DNA of 36,130 bases. Source: DASYUM01 sp036001225 (GTDB lineage: Bacteria; Methylomirabilota; Methylomirabilia; Rokubacteriales; DASRDR01). The notes under the pieces were generated by a model. That model made no database searches and was not told the origin of the DNA. It saw nothing but the letters and a program-made list of their open reading frames with translations. The stretch lies in contig DASYUM010000340.1 in NCBI GenBank assembly GCA_036001225.1, forward strand, positions 1 to 36,130. Direction: 5' to 3'. A program made the translations under genes and the position numbers. This document shows, one piece after another, positions 24,818 to 32,690 of the stretch (position 1 is its first letter; every line of letters begins with the position of its first letter).

Positions 24818-25827
24818 AGATCGACGTCTTTCCCCACATCTTCCCCAAGGCGTTCTTCGAGCGGATGCTGCGGGTGACCGCCGGCGATCACTACATGCAG
24901 AAGCGGATCCGGGGCGTCCCGGTCCTGGTGGACCTCGACTTGCGGTTCCGAATCATGGACCGCTACGACGGGTACGTGCAGGTCCTGACCCTGGCCTCGC
25001 CGCCGATCGAGGCGCTGGCGGGCCCCGACGTCAGCCCTGACCTGGCCCGTCTGGCCAACGACGGCATGGCCGATCTGGTCGCCAAGCACCCCGATCGGTT
25101 CCCGAACTTCGTCGCCTCGCTGGCGATGAACAACCCCGACGCGGCGGTCCAGGAGCTCGAGCGGGCCATCCGTCAGCTCGACGCGGCCGGCGTCCAGATC
25201 TTCTCCAACGTCAACGGCCGTCCGCTCGACGAGCCGGCCTTCCAGCCGATCTTCGAGCGGATGGCCGCCCATCAGCGGCCGATCTGGATCCACCCCGCGC
25301 GTCCCGCCTCGTTCGCCGACTACCCGACCGAGCGTCGCTCGAAGTACGATCTCTGGTGGGCGTTCGGCTGGCCCTACGAGACGACGATCGCGATGGGCCG
25401 GCTCGTCTTCTCGGGGCTCTTCGACCGCTTCCCCGAGCTGGTGATCATCACCCACCACCTGGGCGGCATGGCGCCGTACTTCGAGGGGCGCATCGGTCAC
25501 GGCCTCGCCCAGCTCGGCAGTCGCAGCGACGACCCGGACGACGCCCAGGCGCTCCGGCGGCTGAAGCGCCGGCCGCTCGACTATTACAAGATGTTCTACG
25601 GCGACACCGCCGTCTTCGGCGCCCATCCGGCCATGGAGTGCGGGCTCGCCTTCTTCGGGGCCGAGCACGTCCTGTTCGGCACCGACATGCCGTTCGACCC
25701 CGAGAAGGGCCCCGGGTTCATCCGGGAGACGATCGCGGCCATGGAGCGCATGCGCGCGAGCGCGGACGAGAAGACGAAGATCTACGAGGGGAACGCCCGC
25801 CGGCTCCTCCGGCTCCGGCTTCCGTGA
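24814..25827 (+). CDS. Amidohydrolase family 2, variant N-terminal metal motif
   Basis: A 337-residue TIM-barrel amidohydrolase of the ACMSD-like group. The N-terminal HxH is reduced to KIDVFPHIFP: Phe6 stands where the first His is expected, with His8 kept. The rest is present: His160 in WIHPARPAS, His214-His215 in IITHHLGGMAPYFEGRI, and Asp291 in LFGTDMPFDPEKGPG. The change points to a one-metal site with altered ligation, or to different chemistry, rather than loss of fold. The start ATG overlaps the TRAP permease stop (ATGA) and its stop overlaps the next gene (TGATG), so all three are co-translated. Only about a third of residues look shared with the amidohydrolase at 20808. Confidence 0.9.
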   Translation: MKIDVFPHIFPKAFFERMLRVTAGDHYMQKRIRGVPVLVDLDLRFRIMDRYDGYVQVLTLASPPIEALAGPDVSPDLARLANDGMADLVAKHPDRFPNFVASLAMNNPDAAVQELERAIRQLDAAGVQIFSNVNGRPLDEPAFQPIFERMAAHQRPIWIHPARPASFADYPTERRSKYDLWWAFGWPYETTIAMGRLVFSGLFDRFPELVIITHHLGGMAPYFEGRIGHGLAQLGSRSDDPDDAQALRRLKRRPLDYYKMFYGDTAVFGAHPAMECGLAFFGAEHVLFGTDMPFDPEKGPGFIRETIAAMERMRASADEKTKIYEGNARRLLRLRLP

Positions 25828-27068
25828 TGGCCGGCTCGCTCACCGTCCTCACCAACGCCTTCCTGATCGACTGCGCGGGCGGCGAGCCGGTCGAGGGCGC
25901 GGCCGTCGTGGTGGAGGGGGAACGCATCAAGGAGGTGATCCGGTCCGGCCGGCCGGGACCGCTGCCGGGCCGGGTGACGACCCTCGACTGCCGGGGGCGG
26001 ACGCTCATGCCGGGGCTCACCGATGCCCACGTCCACGTCTGCGCGGTGGAGGGGAATACCGCCGAGCAACACCGGCTCCATCCGCCGAGCCTCATCGCGG
26101 CCAAGAGCCTGCGACGGATCGAGCAGGCGCTCGGGCAGGGCTTCACCACCGTCCGCGACGCGGGCGGCGCCGACTACGGCTTCCGGGAGGCGGTCGCGTC
26201 CGGGCTCTATCCGGGCCCGCGCCTGCTCGTCTCGGGCCGCGTGCTGTCGCAGACCGGCGGCCACGGCGACAAGCGCCGGCGGGCGGAGTGGATCGCGCCG
26301 ATCGACGCCTGCCTGGGGATGGTCGGCGTCATCGCCGACGGCGTGGACGAGGTGCGCAAGGCCGCCCGCGAGCAGCTCCGGCGCGACGTGGACCAGGTCA
26401 AGATCATGGCCTCCGGCGGCGCGATGTCGCCGGCCGACGAGCTGGACACCACCCAGTACACGCTCGACGAGATGCGAGCGGCGGTGGAGGAAGCGCGGGC
26501 GGTCGGCAAGTACGTCCTGGCCCATGCCTACTCGAGCGCGGCCGTCCGGGCCGCGGTGGCGGCCGGCGTTCGGACGATCGAGCACGGCAACCTGCTGGAC
26601 CCCGCGGCCGCGCAGGCGATGCGGGAGGCTGGTGCCTACCTGGTGCCGACCATGACCACCTACGAGGTGATCGCCCGCGAGGGCAAGGCCTACGGGATGT
26701 CCGATCACCAGATCGCCAAGATCAATCTGGCCCGGGAGAAGAGCGTGGAGGGGCTCACCCACGCCTACCGGGCGGGGGTCCAGATCGGCTCCGGCTCCGA
26801 CCTCCTGGGCGACATGCAGGCCTACCGGGCGGTCGAGCTCGAACTGAAAGGCCAGGTCATGGCCCCGATGGAGGTCCTGTGGTCGGCGACGCGGATCAAC
26901 GCCGAGATCTTCCGGATGGAGGACCGCATCGGGACCGTGGAGCCCGGGAAGTATGCCGACCTCCTCGTGGTGAAGGGGAACCCGCTCCAGGACCTGCGTA
27001 TCTTCCAGGCCCTCGACAACCTCCAGCTCATCATGAAGGCCGGCATCATCTACAAGCAGACGTTGTGA
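25827..27068 (+). CDS. Amidohydrolase family 1 (imidazolonepropionase / Xaa-Pro dipeptidase-like)
   Basis: A 413-residue binuclear metal hydrolase with the small beta-sandwich around the barrel. Ligands are visible in order: GLTDAHVHV (His68, His70), the carboxylated-Lys candidate Lys192 in VKIMASGGAMS, His233 in LAHAYSS, His253 in TIEHGNLLD and Asp325 in GSGSDLLGDM. The C-terminus GTVEPGKYADLLVVKGNPL is typical of the family. Relatives hydrolyse cyclic amides, dipeptides or aryl-carbamates. It starts one base inside the previous stop. Its last codons, IIYKQTL-stop, are repeated 148 bases downstream; the present Leu and TGA appear to be supplied by an inserted element. Confidence 0.93.
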   Translation: MAGSLTVLTNAFLIDCAGGEPVEGAAVVVEGERIKEVIRSGRPGPLPGRVTTLDCRGRTLMPGLTDAHVHVCAVEGNTAEQHRLHPPSLIAAKSLRRIEQALGQGFTTVRDAGGADYGFREAVASGLYPGPRLLVSGRVLSQTGGHGDKRRRAEWIAPIDACLGMVGVIADGVDEVRKAAREQLRRDVDQVKIMASGGAMSPADELDTTQYTLDEMRAAVEEARAVGKYVLAHAYSSAAVRAAVAAGVRTIEHGNLLDPAAAQAMREAGAYLVPTMTTYEVIAREGKAYGMSDHQIAKINLAREKSVEGLTHAYRAGVQIGSGSDLLGDMQAYRAVELELKGQVMAPMEVLWSATRINAEIFRMEDRIGTVEPGKYADLLVVKGNPLQDLRIFQALDNLQLIMKAGIIYKQTL

Positions 27069-27210
27069 GCAAATGACCACGCACGCCGTCGCCCTACCAC
27101 GCCGCGCTGACCGAAGCGCTCCGAGCGCGGGCTTCGCCCGCGCAACTTTATCGGGGGGAGGGCTCGGAGGGGGGCTCTCTGCCCCCCTCCGAAGTATCTA
27201 CAAGCAGACG
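27048..27210. repeat. 15-bp direct duplication flanking the hairpin element
   Basis: ATCTACAAGCAGACG occurs at 27048-27062, inside the last codons of the amidohydrolase gene, and again at 27196-27210. After the first copy comes TTGTGA and after the second CTCTGA, so both would encode IYKQTL followed by a stop. The 133 bases between the copies contain the two-hairpin element. Removing one copy plus the insert gives a stop codon 19 bases before the LLM monooxygenase ATG, normal operon spacing for this locus. This looks like a target-site duplication. Confidence 0.75.
27117..27195 (+). repeat. Two-hairpin interspersed element, copy A
   Basis: Hairpin 1 is GCGCGGGC-TTC-GCCCGCGC at 27125-27143, preceded by CGCTCCGA. 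Hairpin 2 is a perfect 12-bp stem, TCGGAGGGGGGC (27164-27175) with GCCCCCCTCCGA (27181-27192), loop TCTCT. The spacer includes AACTTTATC. The 27-base segment 27117-27143 matches the reverse complement of 34914-34940 at 26 positions, and hairpin 2 shares its TCGGAGGGG/CCCCTCCGA ends with copy B. It may act as a terminator or mRNA-stabilising stem, but its repetition points to a REP-like or MITE-like element. Confidence 0.8.
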
Positions 27211-27235
27211 CTCTGACGCCGGGGAGGAAGCTGCC

Positions 27236-28378
27236 ATGCACGTCGGGATGGCCACCATCTTTCAGAACCCGAAGCGCGCCCGCCGCGACTACGACGTTTA
27301 CCGGGAGGAGCTCCGGCTGGCCGACCAGGCCGAGCCGCTCGGCTTCGAGTCTATCTGGGGCGTCGAGCACCACTTCACCGACTACACCATGTGCCCCGAC
27401 GTCATCCAGTTCCTGTCCTACATGGCCGGCCGTACCGAGCGGCTCCAGCTCGGCTCGATGGTGGTGGTCCTGCCCTGGCACGACCCGATGCGGGTGGCCG
27501 AAGAGGTGGCGATGCTCGACGCGCTCTCGGGCGGGCGGTTGATCCTCGGCCTCGGCCGCGGCGCCGGCAAGGTCGAGTTCGACGGCTTCCGCCTCCCGAT
27601 GGAGGAGTCGCGAGGACGGTTCGTGGAGAGCGCCGAGATGCTCCTCCGCGGGCTCGAGCAGGGCTACTGCGAGTACGAGGGGAGCTACGTCAAGCAACCC
27701 CGGGCCGCCATCCGGCCGGCCCCGTTCAAGTCGTTCCGGGGGCGGACCTACGCCGCCGCGGTGTCCCCGGAGTCGGCCCGGATCATGGCCGAGCTGGGGG
27801 TGGGGATCCTCATCATCCCCCAGAAGCCGTGGCCGGAAGTGGCCAAGGAGCTGGACGCCTACCGGACGATCTACCGTGAGGTCAACCACGCCGAGGCGCC
27901 GCCGCCGATCGCGGCCGGCTGGACGTTCTGCGACCCCGATCCCGACCGGGCGCAGGCCATGGCCCGTCGCTACATCGGCGGCTACTTCCAGACCGTCCTC
28001 GATCACTACAACTTCGGGAGCGACCACCTCGGGAAGACGAAGGGCTACGAGTACTACGGCAAGATGGCCGAGAAGATCCAGACCTACGGGAACGAGAAGG
28101 TCAGCGACTTCTTCATGAGCCTCCAGGTCTGGGGGACGCCCGAGCAGTGCTACGCGAAGATCCTGGAGGTCCGGGAGCGGGTCGGCAACGACAGCTTCGT
28201 CGGCGTGTTCAGCTACGCCGGGATGCCCTACGAGGAGGCCGAGCGGAACATGCGGCTGTTCGCCCGCGAGGTGCTGCCGGCCCTCCAGAAGGTCGAGCGC
28301 GCGCCGGCGCCCGCGCCGCGCCCCGCCGCCGCGCCCGCCCCGGCCCGTCAGCTCGACGTCGGCCTGCTCGGCTCGTGA
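27236..28378 (+). CDS. LLM-class flavin-dependent oxidoreductase (luciferase-like)
   Basis: A 380-residue cytoplasmic monooxygenase of the bacterial luciferase/alkanesulfonate monooxygenase superfamily, using FMNH2 or F420. Signatures are YREELRLADQAEPLGFESIWGVEHHFTDY at the N-terminus, LQLGSMVVVLPWHDPMRVAEEVAMLDALSGGRLILGLGRG around residues 75-105, and YAAAVSPESARIMAELGVGILI in the middle. The C-terminus ends in a low-complexity Ala-Pro tail (APAPAPRPAAAPAPAR), probably disordered. GGGGAGGAAG precedes the ATG. It was probably the fifth metabolic gene of the TRAP/amidohydrolase operon before a hairpin element separated it. No flavin reductase is nearby. Confidence 0.93.
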   Translation: MHVGMATIFQNPKRARRDYDVYREELRLADQAEPLGFESIWGVEHHFTDYTMCPDVIQFLSYMAGRTERLQLGSMVVVLPWHDPMRVAEEVAMLDALSGGRLILGLGRGAGKVEFDGFRLPMEESRGRFVESAEMLLRGLEQGYCEYEGSYVKQPRAAIRPAPFKSFRGRTYAAAVSPESARIMAELGVGILIIPQKPWPEVAKELDAYRTIYREVNHAEAPPPIAAGWTFCDPDPDRAQAMARRYIGGYFQTVLDHYNFGSDHLGKTKGYEYYGKMAEKIQTYGNEKVSDFFMSLQVWGTPEQCYAKILEVRERVGNDSFVGVFSYAGMPYEEAERNMRLFAREVLPALQKVERAPAPAPRPAAAPAPARQLDVGLLGS

Positions 28379-28401
28379 ATCGGCCCGGGCCGATACCCTC
28401 G

Positions 28402-28932
28402 CTACCCGTGGTGGCCGGCCGACCCGGCCGACGCCTCCGGGCCGTAGGGCGCCTTCGAGATCTCCCCCACGAAGTCGGGCAGGTCGGTGTGCCCGAGCAG
28501 CTGACGGACCGCCTGGGCCTCGCCGAGGTGGAACCAGTAGTGATAGATCACGCGCTGCAGCTGGGTGCCGATGCTCTCGCGGTGGGGCTTCCCGTCCACC
28601 TGGTAATGGGTGAGCAGCCGCTCGGGGGTGAGCGTGTCGAGGAACGGGTCGGCCGCCGCGGTGATGGCCCGCCAGGCCCGCCACGCCTCGTCGAGCGGTG
28701 GGGTGGACATCGGCTGACCGAAGCCGAACCGCTCGACCTCGGGAAGGAGCGTTCGGCCCTGGGCGCGGGTGAGCCAGTAGAGCTGCTCCTGCCAGGCCAG
28801 GTGGCCGATCATCCAGCTGATGCTGTTCATCGGCCTCAGGTGGCGCCGCGCCTCTTCGTCGGTGACCGGCTCCAGGCCCCGGAGCCATTCGCTCCGGGTG
28901 AAGCGGAGCTGCGTGACCAGCGGATGCGGCAT
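28402..28932 (-). CDS. DinB-like four-helix protein
   Basis: A 176-residue protein of the DinB superfamily. It begins MPHPLVTQLRFTRSEWLRGL and has the metal-site His in MNSISWMIGHLAWQEQLYWL, with a later QRVIYHYWFHLGEAQAVRQLLGH segment supplying the second and third His. It has a longer interhelix insert than the other two DinB proteins here, and low resemblance to them. GGAGGAA lies seven bases before the ATG. It is a single minus-strand gene converging on the LLM gene and divergent from yceI. The function is not known. Confidence 0.85.
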   Translation of the reverse strand: MPHPLVTQLRFTRSEWLRGLEPVTDEEARRHLRPMNSISWMIGHLAWQEQLYWLTRAQGRTLLPEVERFGFGQPMSTPPLDEAWRAWRAITAAADPFLDTLTPERLLTHYQVDGKPHRESIGTQLQRVIYHYWFHLGEAQAVRQLLGHTDLPDFVGEISKAPYGPEASAGSAGHHG

Positions 28933-29036
28933 GGCGATTCCTCCGGGTGGCGCGCCGCGCCAGTTTCCGTCACTCGCAAGACACCGCAGCCGAGCCGGCG
29001 TGAAATGGCCCGGCGGTTCGCCGGCAGGGGGTGAGC

Positions 29037-29564
29037 ATGGCGCGCTGGGCCATCCAGGACGTCCACACGGCCGCCGAGTTCTCCGTGCGGCACATGATGA
29101 TCACCTACGTCCGCGGCCACTTCAAGAACATCGCCGGCACCCTTGACTTCGACCCCGAGCATCCCGAGCGCGCCGCGGCCGAGGTCGCGTTCGACGCCGC
29201 CACGCTCTGGACCGGTGAGGCCGAGCGGGACGAGCACCTGCGGAGCGCCGACTTCCTCGACGTCACCCAGCACCCGAAGCTCACCTTCCGGAGCACCAGG
29301 GTCGAGCCGACCGCCCGGAACGAGTACCGGGTCACCGGCGACCTGACCATCCGGGGGGTGACCCGGCCGGTGGCGCTCGACGTCCGCTACCTCGGCCAGG
29401 GGCGTTCGCCCTTCGACGACACCCGGGCCGGCTTCACCGCCACCGCCCGCATCAACCGGCACGACTTCGGGGTGAGCTGGAACGCGGACATGCAGGACGG
29501 CGGCGTCGTCGTGGGGGACGACGTCTTCATCACCATCGACGCCGAGGCGATCCTCGAGGCCTGA
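29037..29564 (+). CDS. YceI-family lipocalin-like protein, cytoplasmic form
   Basis: A 175-residue beta-barrel protein of the YceI family, which binds polyisoprenoid or other amphiphilic chains. Family motifs: WAIQDVHTAAEFSVRHMMITYVRGHF, EHLRSADFLDVTQHPKLTFRST, GDLTIRGVTRPVALDVRY and NRHDFGVSW. There is no signal peptide, unlike E. coli YceI. I use ATG 29037 behind GGGGG; a GTG at 29031 would leave no room for that site. It lies divergent from a DinB gene and upstream of an unknown small gene. Confidence 0.92.
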   Translation: MARWAIQDVHTAAEFSVRHMMITYVRGHFKNIAGTLDFDPEHPERAAAEVAFDAATLWTGEAERDEHLRSADFLDVTQHPKLTFRSTRVEPTARNEYRVTGDLTIRGVTRPVALDVRYLGQGRSPFDDTRAGFTATARINRHDFGVSWNADMQDGGVVVGDDVFITIDAEAILEA

Positions 29565-29638
29565 GCCGGTCCGCCCCCCGGAGGGTCCCAGTCGGCCGGT
29601 ATTGTGTTTGCAGATCCTCCGCAGCCCGAGGTGCAGCC

Positions 29639-30052
29639 ATGATCCACTTCGTCCACCAGTACAGCACGCCGGTCGAGCTAGCTGACGGGATACTGTACGT
29701 CGCGCGGGCCTACGCGGGCCAACAGCCCGGCGGCCTGTGGGAAGGCTGGTTCGTCTTCTTCCCCCTCAGCGGAGGTGAGCCCCTCGTCGGCGATCGCGAG
29801 ACGACCCAGAGCAAGCTCGAGGACGTGGTCTACTGGGCCGGCGGCATCGAGCCGGTCTACCTCGAGGGGGCCCTGGTGCGGGTGCTGGAGCGGCTCCCGG
29901 ACGGCCGGCTCGCGCGCCAGGTGAGGGAGGCCGAGGCGGCGCTCTACGCGGCCGCCGCCGAGGCGCTGGCCCAGGCGGGCGCGGCCGAGGCTCAGCCGGG
30001 CTCGGCGCGAGAGCACCCGCGCGGGCCGGCCGCTCCGTCTCAGGCCGCCTGA
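29639..30052 (+). CDS. Hypothetical protein, 137 residues
   Basis: I do not recognise this protein. The first 90 residues look folded and acidic-aromatic (MIHFVHQYSTPVELADGILY, LWEGWFVFFPLSGGEPLVGD, EDVVYWAGGIEPVYLEGALV). The C-terminal 40 residues are an Ala-rich helix followed by a low-complexity tail. There are no Cys residues, no membrane segments and no signal peptide. A weak purine run (CCGAGG) precedes the ATG. Codon bias matches its neighbours, which supports it being a real gene. It could be a small regulatory or DNA-associated protein, but that is a guess. Confidence 0.7.
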   Translation: MIHFVHQYSTPVELADGILYVARAYAGQQPGGLWEGWFVFFPLSGGEPLVGDRETTQSKLEDVVYWAGGIEPVYLEGALVRVLERLPDGRLARQVREAEAALYAAAAEALAQAGAAEAQPGSAREHPRGPAAPSQAA

Positions 30053-30110
30053 CGCCCGCTTCCGGCCGCCCACTTTCCAAGCCGGCTCTCCCGCCACACG
30101 GCCAGCCGTG

Positions 30111-30119
30111 TGCTACAGT
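30111..30119 (+). promoter_or_regulatory. Extended -10 promoter of the FAD-GcvT gene
   Basis: TGCTACAGT, an extended -10 (TACAGT, four of six), ends eight bases before GTG 30128. It matches the pattern upstream of the thiolase and subtilase genes. No convincing -35 is seen. Initiation would fall at or within a base or two of the GTG, so the mRNA is probably leaderless, and the earlier GTG at 30110 lies inside the promoter and cannot be the start. Confidence 0.45.
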
Positions 30120-30127
30120 CTGAGCCC

Positions 30128-32554
30128 GTGGCGGAGCACGCGCGGGCGGTCGTCGTTGGCGGCGGGGTGGCCGGCTGCTCCGTCGCCTACCACCTGACCG
30201 CCCGCGGCTGGCGCGAGGTCGTCCTCCTCGAGCGCGCCGAGCTGACCAGCGGCGCCACCTTCCACGCCGCCGGCCTCGTCGGCCAGCTCCGGGCGTCCGT
30301 CGCGCTCACGCGCCTCATGATGTGGAGCGTCGAGCTGTACCGGCGGCTCGGTGGCGAGACCGGGCGTGACCCCGGCTGGCACGAGGTCGGGAGTCTCCGC
30401 CTGGCCTCCTCGGCCGAGCGCATGGTCGAGCTGCGCCGCCAGGCGGGCTGGGCGAAGACGTTCGGCCTCCCCCTGGAGGTGGTGAGCCCGGCGGAAGCCG
30501 CGAGGCTCTTCCCTGTCATCTCGACCGACGGGCTCCACGGCGCCGTCTACCTTCCGACCGACGGCCACCTCGACCCGGGGGGGCTGACCGCCGCGCTGGC
30601 CGAGGGCGCCCGCCGCCGCGGCGCCGCGCTCCGGACCGGCGTGCGGGTGACCGGGATCACGGTCCGCGACGGCCGCGTCCACGAGGTCCAGACCGATCGG
30701 GGCCCGATTCGCACCGAGGTCGTGGTCAACGCGGCCGGCATGTGGGCGCCCGAGATCGGCCGGATGGTCGGGGTCACGGTCCCGCTCGTTCCGATCCGCC
30801 ACCAGTACCTCACGACCAAGGCGCTCGACGGCGTCCACCCGCGGGTGCCCACCCTGCGCGACCCCGACCTCCTCGACTACTTCCGGGAGGAGGTGGGGGG
30901 CCTCGTCGTCGGCGGCTGGGAGCGCGACCCGGTGCCGTGGGGTCTGGACGGGATCCCCGCCGACTTCAACAACCGGCTCCTGCCCCCCGACTGGGAGCAG
31001 TTCGCGCCGCTGATGGAGAACGCGATCCGCCGCATCCCGGCTCTGGCCGGCGCCGAGATCGTCCGCCTGATCCACGGGCCCGAGGCCTTCACCCCCGACG
31101 GCGAGTTCATCCTGGGCGAGGCCCCTGAGGTGGCCGGCTTCTTCGTGGCCGCCGGCTTCTGCGCCCACGGGATCGCCGGGGCCGGCGGGGCCGGCCGCAT
31201 CGTCGCCGACTGGATCGTGGATGGCGATCCGAGCCTCGACCTCTGGCACATGGACCTCCGACGATTCGGGGCCCAGTACCGCTCGCGGCGGCTCGTCACC
31301 GAGCGGGCGCGCGAGGTCTACGGCACCTACTACGACATCCGCTATCCGAACCAGGAGCGCGAGACCGGACGGCGGCTGCGGCTGTCGCCCGTCCACGGGC
31401 GCCTGGCCGAGCAGGGCGCCGTCTTCGGCGAGAAGGCGGGCTGGGAGCGGCCCAACTGGCTCGAGGCCAACGCCGGCGCCGGGCGGGAGGCGCTGCGGCC
31501 CCGGGGCTTCGCCGGCCGTTTCTGGTCGCCGGCGATCGAGGCCGAGCACGTTGCCACCCGGGAGCGGGTGGCGCTCTTCGACGAGACCTCTTTCGCCAAG
31601 CTCGACGTCGTGGGCCCCGGCGCGCTGGCGCTCCTCCAGCGGCTCACCGACAACGACGTGGACAAGCCGGTGGGGTCGGTGACCTACACCTCGATGCTCA
31701 ACGCCCGGGGCGGGATCGAGTGCGACTTCACGGTGACGCGGCTCGCGCCCGACCGCTTTCGGATCGTCACCGGTTCCGCCTTCGGCACCCACGACCGCGG
31801 CTGGATCGCCGGGCACCTGCCGCGCGACGGCTCGGTCGCGCTGACCGACGTGACCGGCGCCTACGCCTGCCTCGGTCTCTTCGGCCCCCGGGCCCGCGAC
31901 GTCCTGGCCGGGGCGACGGACGCCGACGTCTCTGCCGCAGCGTTCGCCTACCTGACCGCCCGGGAGCTGGCGGTCGGACGCGCCCCGGTGCTGGCCGTCC
32001 GCGTCACCTACGTCGGGGAGCTGGGCTGGGAGCTGTACGCGCCGATGGAGTACGGGTGCGAGCTGTGGGACACGCTGTGGGCCGCCGGTCAACCCCACGG
32101 GATGGTCGCCGCCGGGTATCGAGCCATCGACTCGCTCCGGCTCGAGAAGGGCTACCGCTACTGGAGCGCCGACATCACCCCCGACGACACGCCCTACGAA
32201 GCCGGCCTCGGCTTCGCCGTTCGCCTCGGCAAGGGCGAGTTCATCGGCCGCCCGGCGCTGGTCCGCCAGAAGGCGGAGGGGGTCCGGCGACGGCTGGCCT
32301 GCCTCACCCTCGCCGATCCCCACGCGGTCGCCCTCGGCGGCGAGCCCGTCCGAGCCGAAGGGCGCGTGGTGGGCCGGGTGACCAGCGGCGGGTACGGCTA
32401 CACCGTCGAGCGGAGCATCGCCTACACCTATCTGCCGACCGGACTGGCCGAGCCGGGCACCCCGGTGGCGGTCGAGATTTTCGGCGACTGGGTAGACGGC
32501 GCCGTGGTGGCCGAGCCCCTGTGGGATCCCAAAGGTGAGCGGGTTCGGGGCTAG
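30128..32554 (+). CDS. FAD-dependent dehydrogenase fused to GcvT domain (dimethylglycine/sarcosine dehydrogenase-like)
   Basis: An 808-residue cytoplasmic fusion enzyme. Residues 7-370 form the DAO FAD domain: dinucleotide motif VVGGGVAGCSVAYHL, then SGATFHAAGLVGQLR, whose His46 is in the place of the covalent-FAD His of dimethylglycine dehydrogenase. Also visible are VVNAAGMWAPEIGRM and GFFVAAGFCAHGIAGAGGAG. Residues about 375-430 form an FAO_M linker. Residues about 440-800 form a tetrahydrofolate-binding GCV_T/GCV_T_C pair (LFDETSFAKLDVVGPGALALLQRL, YVGELGWELYAPMEYG, RLEKGYRYW). Relatives demethylate N-methylglycines and pass C1 to folate. No electron-transfer partner or glycine-cleavage gene is nearby. 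The start is GTG 30128, placed by the promoter just upstream. Confidence 0.93.
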   Translation: MAEHARAVVVGGGVAGCSVAYHLTARGWREVVLLERAELTSGATFHAAGLVGQLRASVALTRLMMWSVELYRRLGGETGRDPGWHEVGSLRLASSAERMVELRRQAGWAKTFGLPLEVVSPAEAARLFPVISTDGLHGAVYLPTDGHLDPGGLTAALAEGARRRGAALRTGVRVTGITVRDGRVHEVQTDRGPIRTEVVVNAAGMWAPEIGRMVGVTVPLVPIRHQYLTTKALDGVHPRVPTLRDPDLLDYFREEVGGLVVGGWERDPVPWGLDGIPADFNNRLLPPDWEQFAPLMENAIRRIPALAGAEIVRLIHGPEAFTPDGEFILGEAPEVAGFFVAAGFCAHGIAGAGGAGRIVADWIVDGDPSLDLWHMDLRRFGAQYRSRRLVTERAREVYGTYYDIRYPNQERETGRRLRLSPVHGRLAEQGAVFGEKAGWERPNWLEANAGAGREALRPRGFAGRFWSPAIEAEHVATRERVALFDETSFAKLDVVGPGALALLQRLTDNDVDKPVGSVTYTSMLNARGGIECDFTVTRLAPDRFRIVTGSAFGTHDRGWIAGHLPRDGSVALTDVTGAYACLGLFGPRARDVLAGATDADVSAAAFAYLTARELAVGRAPVLAVRVTYVGELGWELYAPMEYGCELWDTLWAAGQPHGMVAAGYRAIDSLRLEKGYRYWSADITPDDTPYEAGLGFAVRLGKGEFIGRPALVRQKAEGVRRRLACLTLADPHAVALGGEPVRAEGRVVGRVTSGGYGYTVERSIAYTYLPTGLAEPGTPVAVEIFGDWVDGAVVAEPLWDPKGERVRG

Positions 32555-32605
32555 GCCGCCTCAACTTTCTGGCCGGCCTCGGTGGAACCAGCTCGCCAGG
32601 CTCCG

Positions 32606-32614
32606 TGTTATATG
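32606..32614 (+). promoter_or_regulatory. Possible extended -10 upstream of the histidine kinase
   Basis: TGTTATATG is a TGn-TATATG extended -10 (four of six) in a locally AT-richer stretch between the FAD-GcvT stop and the kinase start at 32691. No -35 is clear. It supports an independent transcript and an internal start for the kinase, rather than the GTG at 32535 that overlaps the upstream gene. Confidence 0.35.
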
Positions 32615-32690
32615 GTGGTCCGCGCGTCCCGGCCGCCTTCGGCGCGCCGGCCTGCGGCTTGCGCGATATCCCTCCGATGAAAGGGCGAAA

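Noticed and set aside
27117..27195. The hairpin cluster considered as a simple rho-independent terminator
   Set aside because: It lacks a T-tract after the stems and recurs in inverted order at 34861-34940, so an interspersed element is the better primary description, even if it also terminates.
32535..32690. An N-terminal extension of the histidine kinase from GTG 32535
   Set aside because: It overlaps the previous gene, has Arg-rich non-coding-like composition and covers a possible promoter; TTG 32691 with AAAGGG upstream fits better.
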